NCBI GenBank assembly: GCA_003212695.1
Contig: QCPC01000001.1
Coordinates: 1-64,000 of the forward strand
Direction of reading: 5' to 3'
DNA length: 64,000 bases
Source of the DNA: Prochlorococcus sp. AG-436-C13
GTDB lineage: Bacteria; Cyanobacteriota; Cyanobacteriia; PCC-6307; Cyanobiaceae
Part shown: in pieces, positions 23,606-32,080 of the stretch
How positions within the stretch are numbered: position 1 is the first letter of the stretch
Layout: each line of letters begins with the position of its first letter
Notes under the pieces: generated by a model
The model's input: the letters and a program-made list of their open reading frames with translations, nothing else
Told to the model about the DNA's origin: nothing
Databases searched by the model: none
Position numbers and translations under genes: made by a program

Positions 23606-23705
23606 ACAAGCATTAGCAAATTTATTAAGGTTCATTTATATAAAATTTATTTTTTACAGATTAAGTCAATCCTCAATTAGGATCGCATGAATTTTTAATA
23701 GAAAA

Positions 23706-23846
23706 TTGATTGAATACCAAAGTTTTTCTATAACAGTATTGATATCACTTCTATGGCTTGCAGTGGTTCTTATTCAAGATAGTGGAGACGATGACGATCA
23801 AGGCGGCGGTCTAATGCAACCTGTTTACAACGGATACAGGTCCTAA
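23706..23846 (+). CDS. Conserved picocyanobacterial 46-residue membrane protein
   Basis: Short ORF with TTG start: IEYQSFSITVLISLLWLAVVLIQDSG, then D-D-D-D-Q-G-G-G-L-M-Q-P-V-Y. One span followed by an acidic run and a triple glycine; I recall this DDDDQGGG pattern from other marine cyanobacterial small proteins. Function unknown. Confidence 0.65.
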   Translation: MIEYQSFSITVLISLLWLAVVLIQDSGDDDDQGGGLMQPVYNGYRS

Positions 23847-23941
23847 GAGAGACTTCAAAAAAATCATTCTTTTAACAGTACTAAAAAAGAAAGGGTCCCA
23901 AGGCAATCTAGAGGTAGAATATTAAGAGAATATAAAGAGCT

Positions 23942-24169
23942 ATGAGATATTACTCTGGCGCTCCAGATAAATGCATGCAAGTAATTGATAGATATCTCGT
24001 AGAGAGAGTGTCTTACCTAGAAGGTGCAGATCGCCTTGCCTTGATTTCAGAATTCAAAGAATGGATAGTAGAAGGAAACGATCCTGAAGCTGATATTTGG
24101 ACGATACCTGATCTTACTGATGAAGGCTTATGTGATTTCTTCAAAAGAGCAATTTCCAAAAAATATTAG
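23942..24169 (+). CDS. Small protein of the EF-x-EWIV family, copy 1
   Basis: 75 residues, no span. Its core reads D-R-L-A-L-I-S-E-F-K-E-W-I-V-E, preceded by a helix (MQVIDRYLVERVSYLEG) and followed by an acidic linker and TIPDLTDEGLCDFFKRA. Two further proteins of this window (starting at 35690 and 63363) share the same core. Function unknown; the all-helical layout suggests a small binding or adaptor protein. Confidence 0.7.
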   Translation: MRYYSGAPDKCMQVIDRYLVERVSYLEGADRLALISEFKEWIVEGNDPEADIWTIPDLTDEGLCDFFKRAISKKY

Positions 24170-24262
24170 GAGCCAGCTCAAATGGATAATTTTTTACTGA
24201 TATAAAGTCTTTTACTTTAAAAACGAATAATTATAAATCTTAAAATAATCTGAGAAACTTAT

Positions 24263-24481
24263 TTAATTTTCGGAATGTTCATCATCTTTAGAAATTTCTA
24301 AAGCTGACGATAAAGCTTGAACAAAATCCGAAAAGTTACATTTCTGTATTCCGTCCTCTCCTTTAATACCATAGCCTGCAGCCAAACAAAGAGCATCTCC
24401 ATTCCCATTAAATTCATCTCTATGAACCTCTAAGTAAGAAGCCAAGTCTTTTCCCGATAATTTGCTTGGTTCTATCGACAT
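24263..24481 (-). CDS. Small acidic protein, unknown
   Basis: 72 residues, soluble, acidic: MSIEPSKLSGKDLASYLEVHRDEF, then GDALCLAAGYGIKGEDGIQKCNFSDFVQAL with two cysteines about 20 residues apart. The type looks familiar from picocyanobacteria, but I know no function. ATG start. Confidence 0.7.
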   Translation of the reverse strand: MSIEPSKLSGKDLASYLEVHRDEFNGNGDALCLAAGYGIKGEDGIQKCNFSDFVQALSSALEISKDDEHSEN

Positions 24482-24679
24482 TGCACTGATAAAGTACTTC
24501 TATAAGAATGGCAAGAGTTTTGAAGCCTTACAAAGGAAAGTTATATATATTAAAGATCCTAATTTGTTTGAACTAGTTTTTTGTAAGGTTACTAAATGGA
24601 TAAGCATATTTAAATCAAATAATATTAGAAAGAAAAAAATACTGATTATCTGAATATATCTTCACAATCATTTTAGTGT

Positions 24680-24715
24680 TATGAAATATATTTTATTTTA
24701 TAAATATATTTCATA
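24680..24715. repeat. Long perfect inverted repeat
   Basis: Two 14-bp arms, TATGAAATATATTT and its exact complement, separated by 8 bp. It lies 28 bp past the stop of the minus-strand DUF2470 gene. It may act as a terminator or mRNA-end stabiliser, but no proper T run follows. Confidence 0.7.
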
Positions 24716-24742
24716 GTGATAATTCGAATTCTATCCATAATT

Positions 24743-24997
24743 TCATTTAGCCATATTAACCAATGTTTTATGAGCATCCGAACTATCTTTTAGGATATGG
24801 TCAAAATAAATTGAAATTCTTTTACCATCTACATTTAATATCATTAATTCCTGATTTAATTCAACCATCTCAACGTGTTTAGGGTTATCTGCTCCTCCAT
24901 AATTAACTGCATATTTCAATATTGAAGAATTATGATCTCTATTCATATGAAGACAAATTCTTTTGCTGACTTCTGTAGAAATTGGTTCATTAGCCAT
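24743..24997 (-). CDS. DUF2470 domain protein
   Basis: 84 residues: almost exactly one DUF2470 unit, with the hallmark CLHMNRDHNSSILKYAVNYGG near the start and the family's hydrophobic strand-helix ending. In larger proteins this domain follows the FMN-binding split barrel in haem- and pyridoxamine-oxidase-like proteins; here it stands alone. Histidines in H-M-N-R-D-H are conserved family positions. A role in haem or tetrapyrrole handling is only an inference. Confidence 0.85.
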   Translation of the reverse strand: MANEPISTEVSKRICLHMNRDHNSSILKYAVNYGGADNPKHVEMVELNQELMILNVDGKRISIYFDHILKDSSDAHKTLVNMAK

Positions 24998-25018
24998 TTG
25001 CTTAGATAACTTCTTTTA

Positions 25019-25681
25019 CTAAAGTATAGTTATATCATTAAAAACAAAGCTTTTAATGTCATAAAAAATATTTTCTGAATCTTCTAATTTAATAACTCTC
25101 TTAGATAAGACCCATGGACCATCCTTATTTACAGGAATAAATTCATCTTCAAAAAAAGAAATAGGACTATTTGGCTCATTACTGGAAGGATTAAAATATT
25201 GACTGTTATATGTTTTACTTAAATAACCCATCCCTGTATCAATTGTATTTGTCGTGTAAATTCTAATTAAACTCCCATGAATATGCCTATATACCATAGT
25301 AACAATATTATCTTTAACCTTATATTTATCTCCTTTACTTTTGCCCCCTACTAATACTTCTTGCCCTACTTTATCAAAATCACCTGCTGTGAAGCTATTC
25401 AAACCATGAACGGATTCAAAACTTCTTCTGACTCTATGGATTGCGACTTCCCATAATTGGGAAGCGACTTGTTTTTTTATTTCTTCTTCATTAATGCCTT
25501 CTACTATTACTTTAAGGTCCTTACTAATTGCAAATTTTCCTTGATATGAGTTATTTTTATAATCCATAAAGCATGTCCCCTTATAACCAGAAAAATCTTC
25601 ATCCCAGGTATAACGATTCAAATAAGCATTCCTAAATAATTCAGTACAATCATTACCCTCTAGAATCTTTGGTGATGTCAT
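25019..25681 (-). CDS. DUF3386 family cyanobacterial protein
   Basis: 220 residues from the ATG at 25681. The opening LFRNAYLNRYTWDEDFSGYKGTC is the DUF3386 signature, and the family's beta-rich continuation follows. The frame is open 51 nt more upstream, but those residues (Cys/Phe/Leu-rich) lack family character, so this ATG is preferred. Function unknown; the family occurs in cyanobacteria and some plants. Confidence 0.8.
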   Translation of the reverse strand: MTSPKILEGNDCTELFRNAYLNRYTWDEDFSGYKGTCFMDYKNNSYQGKFAISKDLKVIVEGINEEEIKKQVASQLWEVAIHRVRRSFESVHGLNSFTAGDFDKVGQEVLVGGKSKGDKYKVKDNIVTMVYRHIHGSLIRIYTTNTIDTGMGYLSKTYNSQYFNPSSNEPNSPISFFEDEFIPVNKDGPWVLSKRVIKLEDSENIFYDIKSFVFNDITIL

Positions 25682-25809
25682 CTTCTTGGTGGCTAAATAT
25701 TGCAAAAAACATATTGTAGTCTTAATTTGCACAATTATTCATAAAGACATGACAATTTATGTAAGCTTTAGATTATTATATTTGTAGAATTTTTGTCTAA
25801 AAGGATTCC

Positions 25810-26019
25810 TTGACTATAGAACCAGAGGTTATTCCAACAAATAGCAATGCAGGGGAAGCGGCTAAAGTCGTTTATCCAAATTGGTTGCCGTTAGCAATAT
25901 TAATAATAGCTTTTTCTTTCTTAGTTTTCTTTATAAAATCAATTCTGACTCTAATATTAATGGTAATAGGCCTTATTTTTATCTGGAATCAAATTCAAAA
26001 GTTACTCACTTTAGAATAA
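25810..26019 (+). CDS. Small membrane protein, unknown
   Basis: 69 residues, TTG start. A hydrophilic N-terminal 25 residues is followed by one long hydrophobic hairpin (about 27-62, LPLAILIIAFSFLVFFIKS then ILTLILMVIGLIFIWNQ). Not recognised. No close partner gene on the same strand. Confidence 0.6.
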   Translation: MTIEPEVIPTNSNAGEAAKVVYPNWLPLAILIIAFSFLVFFIKSILTLILMVIGLIFIWNQIQKLLTLE

Positions 26020-26036
26020 AGTAATAACTCAAATAT

Positions 26037-26252
26037 TCAACTATATTCACCTGGTACATCATTTTTTCTTACTGTTACTTTACCTACTTTTTTACCTGAG
26101 AAACGTAGCAATTCATCTCCCGAAAACTCAAAACCTAGTTTTAAAGCTATTTGCGCAACGTCATCAGCTGTAGAAGATGATAAAACTTTATTTTTGATAG
26201 TTGGGTCTTCTTGCATCTTTACTAGAAATGCTTTTATGTTTTGAATAGTCAT
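26037..26252 (-). CDS. Nif11-type leader-like peptide
   Basis: 71 residues from the ATG at 26252, matching the Nif11 fold used as leader of prochlorosins and other ribosomal peptides: IKAFLVKMQEDPTIKNKVLSS, then D-D-V-A-Q-I-A-L-K-L-G-F-E-F-S-G-D-E-L. In precursors the leader ends in a Gly-Gly cleavage site followed by a Cys/Ser/Thr-rich core. Here there is no GG and no cysteine; the last 18 residues read GKKVGKVTVRKNDVPGEYS. It is therefore either a stand-alone Nif11 protein or a leader that lost its core. No LanM-type synthetase is in the window. Confidence 0.75.
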   Translation of the reverse strand: MTIQNIKAFLVKMQEDPTIKNKVLSSSTADDVAQIALKLGFEFSGDELLRFSGKKVGKVTVRKNDVPGEYS

Positions 26253-26475
26253 CAAACTTTCGTTCCAATTATTAAATTAATAATATAATATGAGTATTAT
26301 TTTATTAACCTCATGTTTAACATGAATAAAACACATATCATAATACTTGTTAACAATATTGATTAAATTTAATAAATTATATAATCATAGATATTCTATT
26401 TAAAAGAATTATTTATTAATAATATCGGGCATATGTTAGAAATATATTTTTTCTTCTAAAGCATGTCATGAGAAG

Positions 26476-27660
26476 ATGAATGTGCTTTTAAAACAATCCA
26501 TGGAAACTTTTCCAAAAATACTAATGATACTTGGAAGTGGCGAGCTAGGTAAAGAAATTGCTATTGCAGGCCAAAGGCTAGGTTGCAAAGTAATTGCATG
26601 TGATAGGTATGAAGGTGCTCCTGCAATGCAAGTAGCAGATATAGGCATAGTAATTAATATGAGCGATACAAAAACGCTTCAGTCAACAATAAGAAAACAT
26701 AAACCAGATGTAGTTATTCCAGAAATAGAAGCACTTTCAGTTGAGGCTTTGAAAGAGATAGAGGCAGAAGGTATAAATGTGATTCCTACCGCTAGAGCAA
26801 CAGCCATTACAATGAACCGAGATAAAATAAGAAGCCTTGCTTCAGAAAAATTGGGGATTAAAACAGCAAAATATGCTTATTCCTCAAGTAAAGAACAACT
26901 AAAGAAAATTGCTGAAGAGATTAAATATCCATTAATAATCAAGCCTGTAATGAGTTCATCAGGTAAAGGGCAAAGCTTAGTAAAAGAGTCTAAAGATATA
27001 AATAAAGCTTGGGATTATGCAATAAAAGAAGCTAGAGGAAATTCAACTAAGGTTATAATAGAGGAATACATAGATTTTCAATTAGAAATTACACTTTTAA
27101 CAATTAGAGAAAAAAATGGCTCTACAAAATATTGCTCACCTATTGGACATGAACAAATTAATGGTGACTATCAATCAAGCTGGCAGCCGCAAGTATTAAG
27201 AAATGATCAGTTACAAGAAATGCACAAAATTGCAAAAAAAGTAACTGATGAGCTTGGAGGTACAGGATTATTTGGTGTTGAATTTTTTATTAGAAATGAA
27301 GAGGTTATTTTTTCTGAACTTTCTCCAAGGCCCCATGATACAGGTCTTGTTACACTTATCAGCCAAAACCTCAGTGAGTTTGATCTTCATCTTCGAGCTA
27401 TTTTAGGTATACCAATTCCCGAAATCAAATGTTTTTCTGCTTCTGCAAGTAGAGTTATTCTTTCCAAAGATAATCTAACTAATGTATCTTATATTGGCAT
27501 AGAAGAAGCTTTAAAGGAAAAAGATACAGAGCTATTGATTTTTGGTAAACCCAATGCTCACAAAGGGAGAAGGATGGGAGTTGTTCTTGCAAAAGGAGAC
27601 ACTATTAATCAAGCAAGGATAAAGGCAGAAGCCTCTTCAAAATGCATAAAAGTGATTTAA
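26476..27660 (+). CDS. purT: Phosphoribosylglycinamide formyltransferase 2 (formate-dependent)
   Basis: ATP-grasp enzyme that formylates GAR from formate in purine synthesis. An N-terminal Rossmann-like part (ILMILGSGELGKEIAIAGQRLG), the central ATP-grasp fold (KPVMSSSGKGQSLVKE) and the FGVEFFIRNEEVIFSELSPRPHDTG metal-binding stretch are all in order. 394 residues is the family length. ATG at 26500 (METFPK) is an alternative start closer to the conserved region. It is flanked by long AT-rich spacers. Confidence 0.96.
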   Translation: MNVLLKQSMETFPKILMILGSGELGKEIAIAGQRLGCKVIACDRYEGAPAMQVADIGIVINMSDTKTLQSTIRKHKPDVVIPEIEALSVEALKEIEAEGINVIPTARATAITMNRDKIRSLASEKLGIKTAKYAYSSSKEQLKKIAEEIKYPLIIKPVMSSSGKGQSLVKESKDINKAWDYAIKEARGNSTKVIIEEYIDFQLEITLLTIREKNGSTKYCSPIGHEQINGDYQSSWQPQVLRNDQLQEMHKIAKKVTDELGGTGLFGVEFFIRNEEVIFSELSPRPHDTGLVTLISQNLSEFDLHLRAILGIPIPEIKCFSASASRVILSKDNLTNVSYIGIEEALKEKDTELLIFGKPNAHKGRRMGVVLAKGDTINQARIKAEASSKCIKVI

Positions 27661-27792
27661 AAGATTACTTATATTTATAGATGGAATTGGCACTATAGCT
27701 AGAGGAACAATCTCTTAATAATTACTTAAGGAAGTAAAATCAAATTCAGCTTTCTATTAATGTTATTTTTTGGTACCTACAGATCAAATATC

Positions 27793-28095
27793 ATGCTTAA
27801 CACCCTAAACCTTTGCACACTTTTAGAAAAATACTGTTACTCAAAAAAGATATCAGAAAAAGAGATAGAATTTCTGGAAAGATGCTGGCTTGAATCCTTA
27901 AATAGCCTTCACTACAATAGATATCCAGGTATTGCTCCTGCAGTAGTATGTGACGAAGCAGGTGTGGCAAGAGGCAGCTACTGGATAAGCTGTAATGCTG
28001 CAATTCTCGATAAAATAAGACCAATTGAAAGTTCTAAGAGCAGAAGTGCAAGGATATTTGATGTTCTTTTTCAATCTGGATTAATAGCTGCTTAA
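27793..28095 (+). CDS. Small soluble protein, unknown
   Basis: 100 residues from this ATG (frame open to an ATG at 27760). Helical N-terminus (LNTLNLCTLLEKYCYSKKIS), then a Cys/Trp-rich middle (ERCWLESLNSLHYNRYPG; YWISCNAAILDK) and an Arg-rich helix. Not recognised; I believe it is a marine cyanobacterial type. No partner. Confidence 0.65.
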   Translation: MLNTLNLCTLLEKYCYSKKISEKEIEFLERCWLESLNSLHYNRYPGIAPAVVCDEAGVARGSYWISCNAAILDKIRPIESSKSRSARIFDVLFQSGLIAA

Positions 28096-28317
28096 AAATA
28101 CATCTTTGAAAAGACATATTTTTATATTTATAGGATCAATGTTTCTTATAATTTATTTAGATAAGTCAACTATATATTTTAATTGATAATTTTACGTATA
28201 TTGAAATCAGTAAATTAGTCGTTAATTTACATTTTATAGATTATATTTATGTAAGGGTTGTTTTAGCAGCCTTTTTTATCTATTTAGGACTCATCGTACT
28301 TTTCCAAATAATCCAAA

Positions 28318-28437
28318 ATGAACAATGAAGAAAGCGGGGGAATGATTCCAGGCCTTATAGCTATTGGAATATCAGTTATTTTTGCTGCAGGGATAGGTTT
28401 TTTAGTTCTACATTTCCTACCAAGTACCCCATTCTAA
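28318..28437 (+). CDS. 39-residue single-span protein, unknown
   Basis: Short ORF MNNEESGGMIPGLIAIGISV, then F-A-A-G-I-G-F-L-V-L-H-F-L-P-S-T-P-F. One clear span, acidic N-terminus, proline at the end. Size class of small photosystem or cytochrome-complex subunits, but no match to a named one. ATG start. Confidence 0.6.
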   Translation: MNNEESGGMIPGLIAIGISVIFAAGIGFLVLHFLPSTPF

Positions 28438-28462
28438 ATATTCTTTGAGTAAAAGGAAAAAG

Positions 28463-29212
28463 CTAATTTATATATTTAGTTATGTCATACGTTTTCTCAA
28501 CTATAGGGTTTATAAACCCAGATCTTTCTTTAAGGAATGCAGAAGCCTCATCTATTGAGCCATCTACACTTATTAAATGATTCAAAATCCCAGTAAACTC
28601 TGCATCGCCTCCAGTTGTACTAGCCAAAACAACTTTTGGATTGAAAAGATCTATGAGCTTTGGGAGAGTGTTTTTACCTTTTATAAAATATCCTGCCAAA
28701 GGCAACTTCAAATTAACTACTGGAGAAATTACTGCCGTAAGATTTCGGGGTAAAATCTTCAGATCTAAGAAACCGTGAGGCTCCATATAAAAAGAATATT
28801 CTTTATCAGATACTATGTAACCATTTTCTAAGAAAGGGACATTTGCTCCTGCAGTTGCTTCAACACATAAAGGACCTATTTTAATACTTTCATTTGGCTT
28901 AAGCGAATTAATATTCTTAAAATCAAGTTGTTCTAAGAGCCTAGACGCAGAAGGAGAAGCAATTGCAGTTATAGATCTATCTAAGAGTTTCAATGAAGGC
29001 AAATGGCAATGATCAGCCAGACCCTGAGTTAACAATAGAAAATCTATGTGTTCTGGCGGATCAAATTCTTTATGTAATCGACCATTTATCAACCAAGGGC
29101 CTGGAGGACTAAAAAATAAATCCTCAGTAAACCAAGGATCGATCAATAGCCTTAATCCACCAAGTTCTATCAACCAAGTGCTTGAACCAAAATAAGTTGC
29201 ACAAAAGCTCAC
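28463..29212 (-). CDS. Metallo-beta-lactamase-fold protein
   Basis: 249 residues. The start SFCATYFGSSTWLIELGGLRLLIDPWF is the opening of the UlaG-like branch of the metallo-beta-lactamase superfamily, and LLLTQGLADHCHLPSLKLL corresponds to the metal-binding HxHxDH region. Here that reads Q-G-L-A-D-H-C-H, so the first two histidines of the canonical motif are replaced (T-Q-G-L-A-D-H). The fold is clear but metal binding is doubtful at one site. Common in cyanobacteria and chloroplasts; function unknown. The start codon needs care, since the frame begins in a diverged upstream stretch. Confidence 0.8.
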   Translation of the reverse strand: MSFCATYFGSSTWLIELGGLRLLIDPWFTEDLFFSPPGPWLINGRLHKEFDPPEHIDFLLLTQGLADHCHLPSLKLLDRSITAIASPSASRLLEQLDFKNINSLKPNESIKIGPLCVEATAGANVPFLENGYIVSDKEYSFYMEPHGFLDLKILPRNLTAVISPVVNLKLPLAGYFIKGKNTLPKLIDLFNPKVVLASTTGGDAEFTGILNHLISVDGSIDEASAFLKERSGFINPIVEKTYDITKYIN

Positions 29213-29380
29213 AAGAATAAACCTTCAATTTAGTTCTGACAATTACACAGGACAGAACCTCTTTAATATAGTCATACATGAAAATAATAACTAAGGTCAT
29301 ATAATCGTTATTACTTCTATATAAATTTTGTATAAATTGATTCTTCAAGAAATTAAGCTTCATATAATATAAATACATGT

Positions 29381-29426
29381 AGTGAAAGAATCATATAAAA
29401 TGATTTAGAAATCTTTCACTTTTTTT
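29381..29426 (+). terminator. Orphan hairpin with T run on the + strand
   Basis: Stem AGTGAAAGA / TCTTTCACT with an inner TCAT/ATGA pairing, followed by seven T. It reads as a terminator for + strand transcription, yet the nearest upstream + strand gene ends nearly 950 bp earlier, beyond a minus-strand gene. It may end an unannotated RNA from the 29.2-29.4 kb spacer. Confidence 0.55.
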
Positions 29427-29486
29427 CTAAAACTAATCCAAGGTGGATTGTTTAGTAAACACTTTTAACTAAGAAGAGCTACTACT

Positions 29487-29672
29487 ATGTCTTATGAATC
29501 AGGAAGTCTCGAATGCAGGAAACTCGTTGAGGCTAAAGAGAACCTTATTAAAATAATGCAATCTCTAGAATATCTGTCTAATACAGAGCATATAAACATA
29601 AAGTTAAAAGAAATCTATAAAGAAATAGAAGAAATGCATGAGATTAGGAGAAAATTAGAATTAGGTGTTTAA
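29487..29672 (+). CDS. Small helical protein, unknown
   Basis: 61 residues, MSYESGSLECRKLVEAKENLIK, then a long charged helix with heptad-like hydrophobics (IMQSLEYLSN, LKEIYKEIEEMHEIRRKLELG). Probably one coiled-coil hairpin. Not recognised; AAGAAGAG precedes the ATG as a possible ribosome-binding site. Confidence 0.6.
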   Translation: MSYESGSLECRKLVEAKENLIKIMQSLEYLSNTEHINIKLKEIYKEIEEMHEIRRKLELGV

Positions 29673-29749
29673 AATATATTAATATTTCTATATATCTAAT
29701 GAAGCTATTATATGAAATCCTAGGAATACGGAGTATATAGATTATCTTC

Positions 29750-29917
29750 TTAACCTTGTAAAATATAATATTCTGCAACATTATTAAGCATTTTTACTAC
29801 GACTTGATTAGAGCACTTTGTTCTCTCTTGGAGTCTCATACATGCTTCCTTGACATTAACAAAAGCATCCTCACAAATTTGATTTAATTCTTCAGATGAG
29901 AGACTTGAATTAGACAT
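29750..29917 (-). CDS. 55-residue helical protein, unknown
   Basis: Short ORF, MSNSSLSSEELNQICEDAFV, continuing with a helical stretch (VKEACMRLQERTKCSNQVV) and ending NNVAEYYILQG. Soluble, three cysteines. Coding character and ATG start support it; not recognised. Confidence 0.55.
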   Translation of the reverse strand: MSNSSLSSEELNQICEDAFVNVKEACMRLQERTKCSNQVVVKMLNNVAEYYILQG

Positions 29918-30026
29918 AAAAATTAATTTATTGATTAAATAATATTTTATGCTAAATAGAATTAATTAGTCAACCATTACAAATATTCGATCGAGTAATT
30001 ATAATCTGTTTATTTTCCCAAAATCA

Positions 30027-30494
30027 CTACTTTTCTATCCAAAAAACTTTATGGTTATCTCTTGAATCATGATAAGCAAGAATAATTAAAGGTATAGTAA
30101 TTAAAGATTTTCTAATATTATTTTTATAAGTCTTGATTAATTTTATATATTTCTTGTATGTCCAACCATGGTTACCAATATCATCCTTAAGCCAACAATT
30201 TCTTAAAGCTAAATAAAAAGACTCCATTCCATATTCGTCCCAACATTGCTGAGCAGCTAATATTAAAGGCTTGCCTTCTTTAATTAATTTCTGATATCTA
30301 AGCATTTCAGGGGCTTCATGAGACAAATCAGGCGGCAGTCTAGTTGGCAACTCTAGCAAAGTTATTTTTTCTAGCCTTAACCAACATCTATCAAGAATTA
30401 GAACTGGCAAGTCAAAAGACCATATTTCATTGTTTTTTTCATTTAAAACTAATTGAGTTTGTTTTTGATGACTACTCGTCAAGCAAAAAGACAT
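30027..30494 (-). CDS. Conserved hypothetical protein
   Basis: 155 residues from the ATG at 30494 (frame open to 30590). Visible features: SFDLPVLILDRCWLRLEKITLLELPTRLPPDLS, a helix APEMLRYQKLIKEGKPLILAAQQCW, and a basic C-terminus (YKKYIKLIKTYKNNIRK). No membrane span in the core. I believe it belongs to a cyanobacterial family of unknown function. Divergent from the aldo/keto reductase, whose start lies 124 bp away. Confidence 0.65.
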   Translation of the reverse strand: MSFCLTSSHQKQTQLVLNEKNNEIWSFDLPVLILDRCWLRLEKITLLELPTRLPPDLSHEAPEMLRYQKLIKEGKPLILAAQQCWDEYGMESFYLALRNCWLKDDIGNHGWTYKKYIKLIKTYKNNIRKSLITIPLIILAYHDSRDNHKVFWIEK

Positions 30495-30617
30495 TCTAAA
30501 TACCATGCATAATTTTATATAGCAAACTTTCAAACCAAATATAACTTTAAGAAAAAGAATAAAACAATTGACTAATGAAGCATTACTCAATCATTATGAA
30601 GACTCTGTGATAAAACA

Positions 30618-31580
30618 TTGACTGAGATCGGATTTGGTACATGGTCTTGGGGTAATAAATTTTTATGGGGGTACCAAGCCGAAAAAGATGACCAATTATT
30701 AAAGAAAACTTTTAAAGCTGCAATTGATAGTGGATTGACACTTATTGATACTGCTGATTCATATGGCACAGGTAATCTTACTGGAAGGAGTGAAACGCTA
30801 CTAGGCAAGTATCTTGAGGAATTGCCACTTTCAAAAAAAAGATCCATTACCATTGCGACCAAACTTGCTCCATATCCCTGGAGAGTTGGAAGGAAAGGAT
30901 TTAAACATCCATTTAAATTAAGCAAGAAAAGACTTAAAGGAAAAATTGATAGGGTCCAACTGCATTGGAGTACTTATAGGTATGCACCTTGGCAAGAGGC
31001 TCAGCTTATTGATGGCCTAGGAGACCTCTACGAAAATGGAGACATTACCGAGATAGGTGTCTCCAATATGGGACCCAGAAGATTGAGATGGATGCATAAT
31101 CGCCTAACAAGACGAGGCATTCCTTTAAAAAGTATTCAAATACAGTTTTCTCTTCTATCTCCCCAGAACAATAAAAAACAAATTCAGGATATTTGTAAAG
31201 AGTTAAATATTCAACTTCTTGCATATAGCCCACTAGCTCTTGGGGTTCTAGCTGTTAAACCTTCAGACGATAAGGTACCTAAAGCTAAAACTCTATTAAG
31301 AAAGATTCTTTTTAATCGACTTCTTCCTGGAAGTATTGTTTTAAGGAAAGAATTAGAAAGAATTGCTCGAGAACGAGGCGTATCCCAAGCTCAGGTTGCC
31401 TTAAACTGGTGCAGATCTCATGGGGCACATCCAATACCTGGAATCAGAACTCCCCTTCAAGCAAGAGATATTGGATCAGCTCGCAGATGGAAACTATCAG
31501 ACAAGGAAAAAGCATCCCTAGATAAACTTAGCAATGAAGTAACACAAAGAATGCCAAACAATCCCTTTCTAAGTGACTGA
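30618..31580 (+). CDS. Aldo/keto reductase
   Basis: NAD(P)H-dependent oxidoreductase with the TIM-barrel AKR fold. The tetrad is visible: D in LIDTADSYG with the catalytic Y of ADSYG, K in TIATKLAP, and H in VQLHWS. The C-terminal coenzyme motif is PIPGIRTPLQARD. Only a TTG fits the start (TEIGFGTWSWGNK immediately follows). 320 residues. Substrate unknown; the type is common and conserved in plastids and cyanobacteria. Confidence 0.92.
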   Translation: MTEIGFGTWSWGNKFLWGYQAEKDDQLLKKTFKAAIDSGLTLIDTADSYGTGNLTGRSETLLGKYLEELPLSKKRSITIATKLAPYPWRVGRKGFKHPFKLSKKRLKGKIDRVQLHWSTYRYAPWQEAQLIDGLGDLYENGDITEIGVSNMGPRRLRWMHNRLTRRGIPLKSIQIQFSLLSPQNNKKQIQDICKELNIQLLAYSPLALGVLAVKPSDDKVPKAKTLLRKILFNRLLPGSIVLRKELERIARERGVSQAQVALNWCRSHGAHPIPGIRTPLQARDIGSARRWKLSDKEKASLDKLSNEVTQRMPNNPFLSD

Positions 31581-31594
31581 ATGAAGTGGGAAAT

Positions 31595-31861
31595 CTATAT
31601 TTGTTTTCTTTCGGTATATAATAATTTCATTAATAGAATTGAGATATTGAAAATCAATGTAATTACATTAGCAACTAATACTGGTAGTGAATGTAATTGA
31701 AAACCATAAACAATCCAAAAAACAAGTCCTGATATAAATAGAAGCAACATTAAAAATGATACGTCTTCAGCTGACCTTGTTCTATATGTTCTAAGTACTT
31801 GAGGTAAAAAAGCAATTGTGGTTAGGAACGCAGCGATATAGCCATAGAAATCCATCCTCAC
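31595..31861 (-). CDS. SemiSWEET-type PQ-loop transporter
   Basis: 88 residues with three spans (about 6-24, 37-55, 61-80). Span 1 carries the PQ motif (TIAFLPQVLRTYRTRSAEDVS), and W-I-V-Y-G occurs in span 2, as in bacterial SemiSWEET sugar transporters, which work as dimers. Substrate untested. Convergent with the aldo/keto reductase gene 14 bp away. Confidence 0.88.
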   Translation of the reverse strand: MRMDFYGYIAAFLTTIAFLPQVLRTYRTRSAEDVSFLMLLLFISGLVFWIVYGFQLHSLPVLVANVITLIFNISILLMKLLYTERKQI

Positions 31862-32080
31862 AACCTATTCTGATTTAAGTTTTAAAGTGTAGGATAAACA
31901 AGTCGAGATTCAGAATATAAATCGTAAATTACCTATAATGTCTTATTGATTTATTGAGAAATAACTAGCTATATTTGCAATCGCCAAAATCGTTTAAAAA
32001 AATTAAATTTGTACTAATTATAAAAATATCCACAGTTTTAACACTTAGCCATTAAAGTCTAAGAGATTTAAACTAAAAAA

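Noticed and set aside
28140-28320. Open frame before the 39-residue protein, ending in a hydrophobic VRVVLAAFFIYLGLIV stretch
   Set aside because: No start codon in frame; the stop overlaps the next ATG, but coding use cannot be argued.
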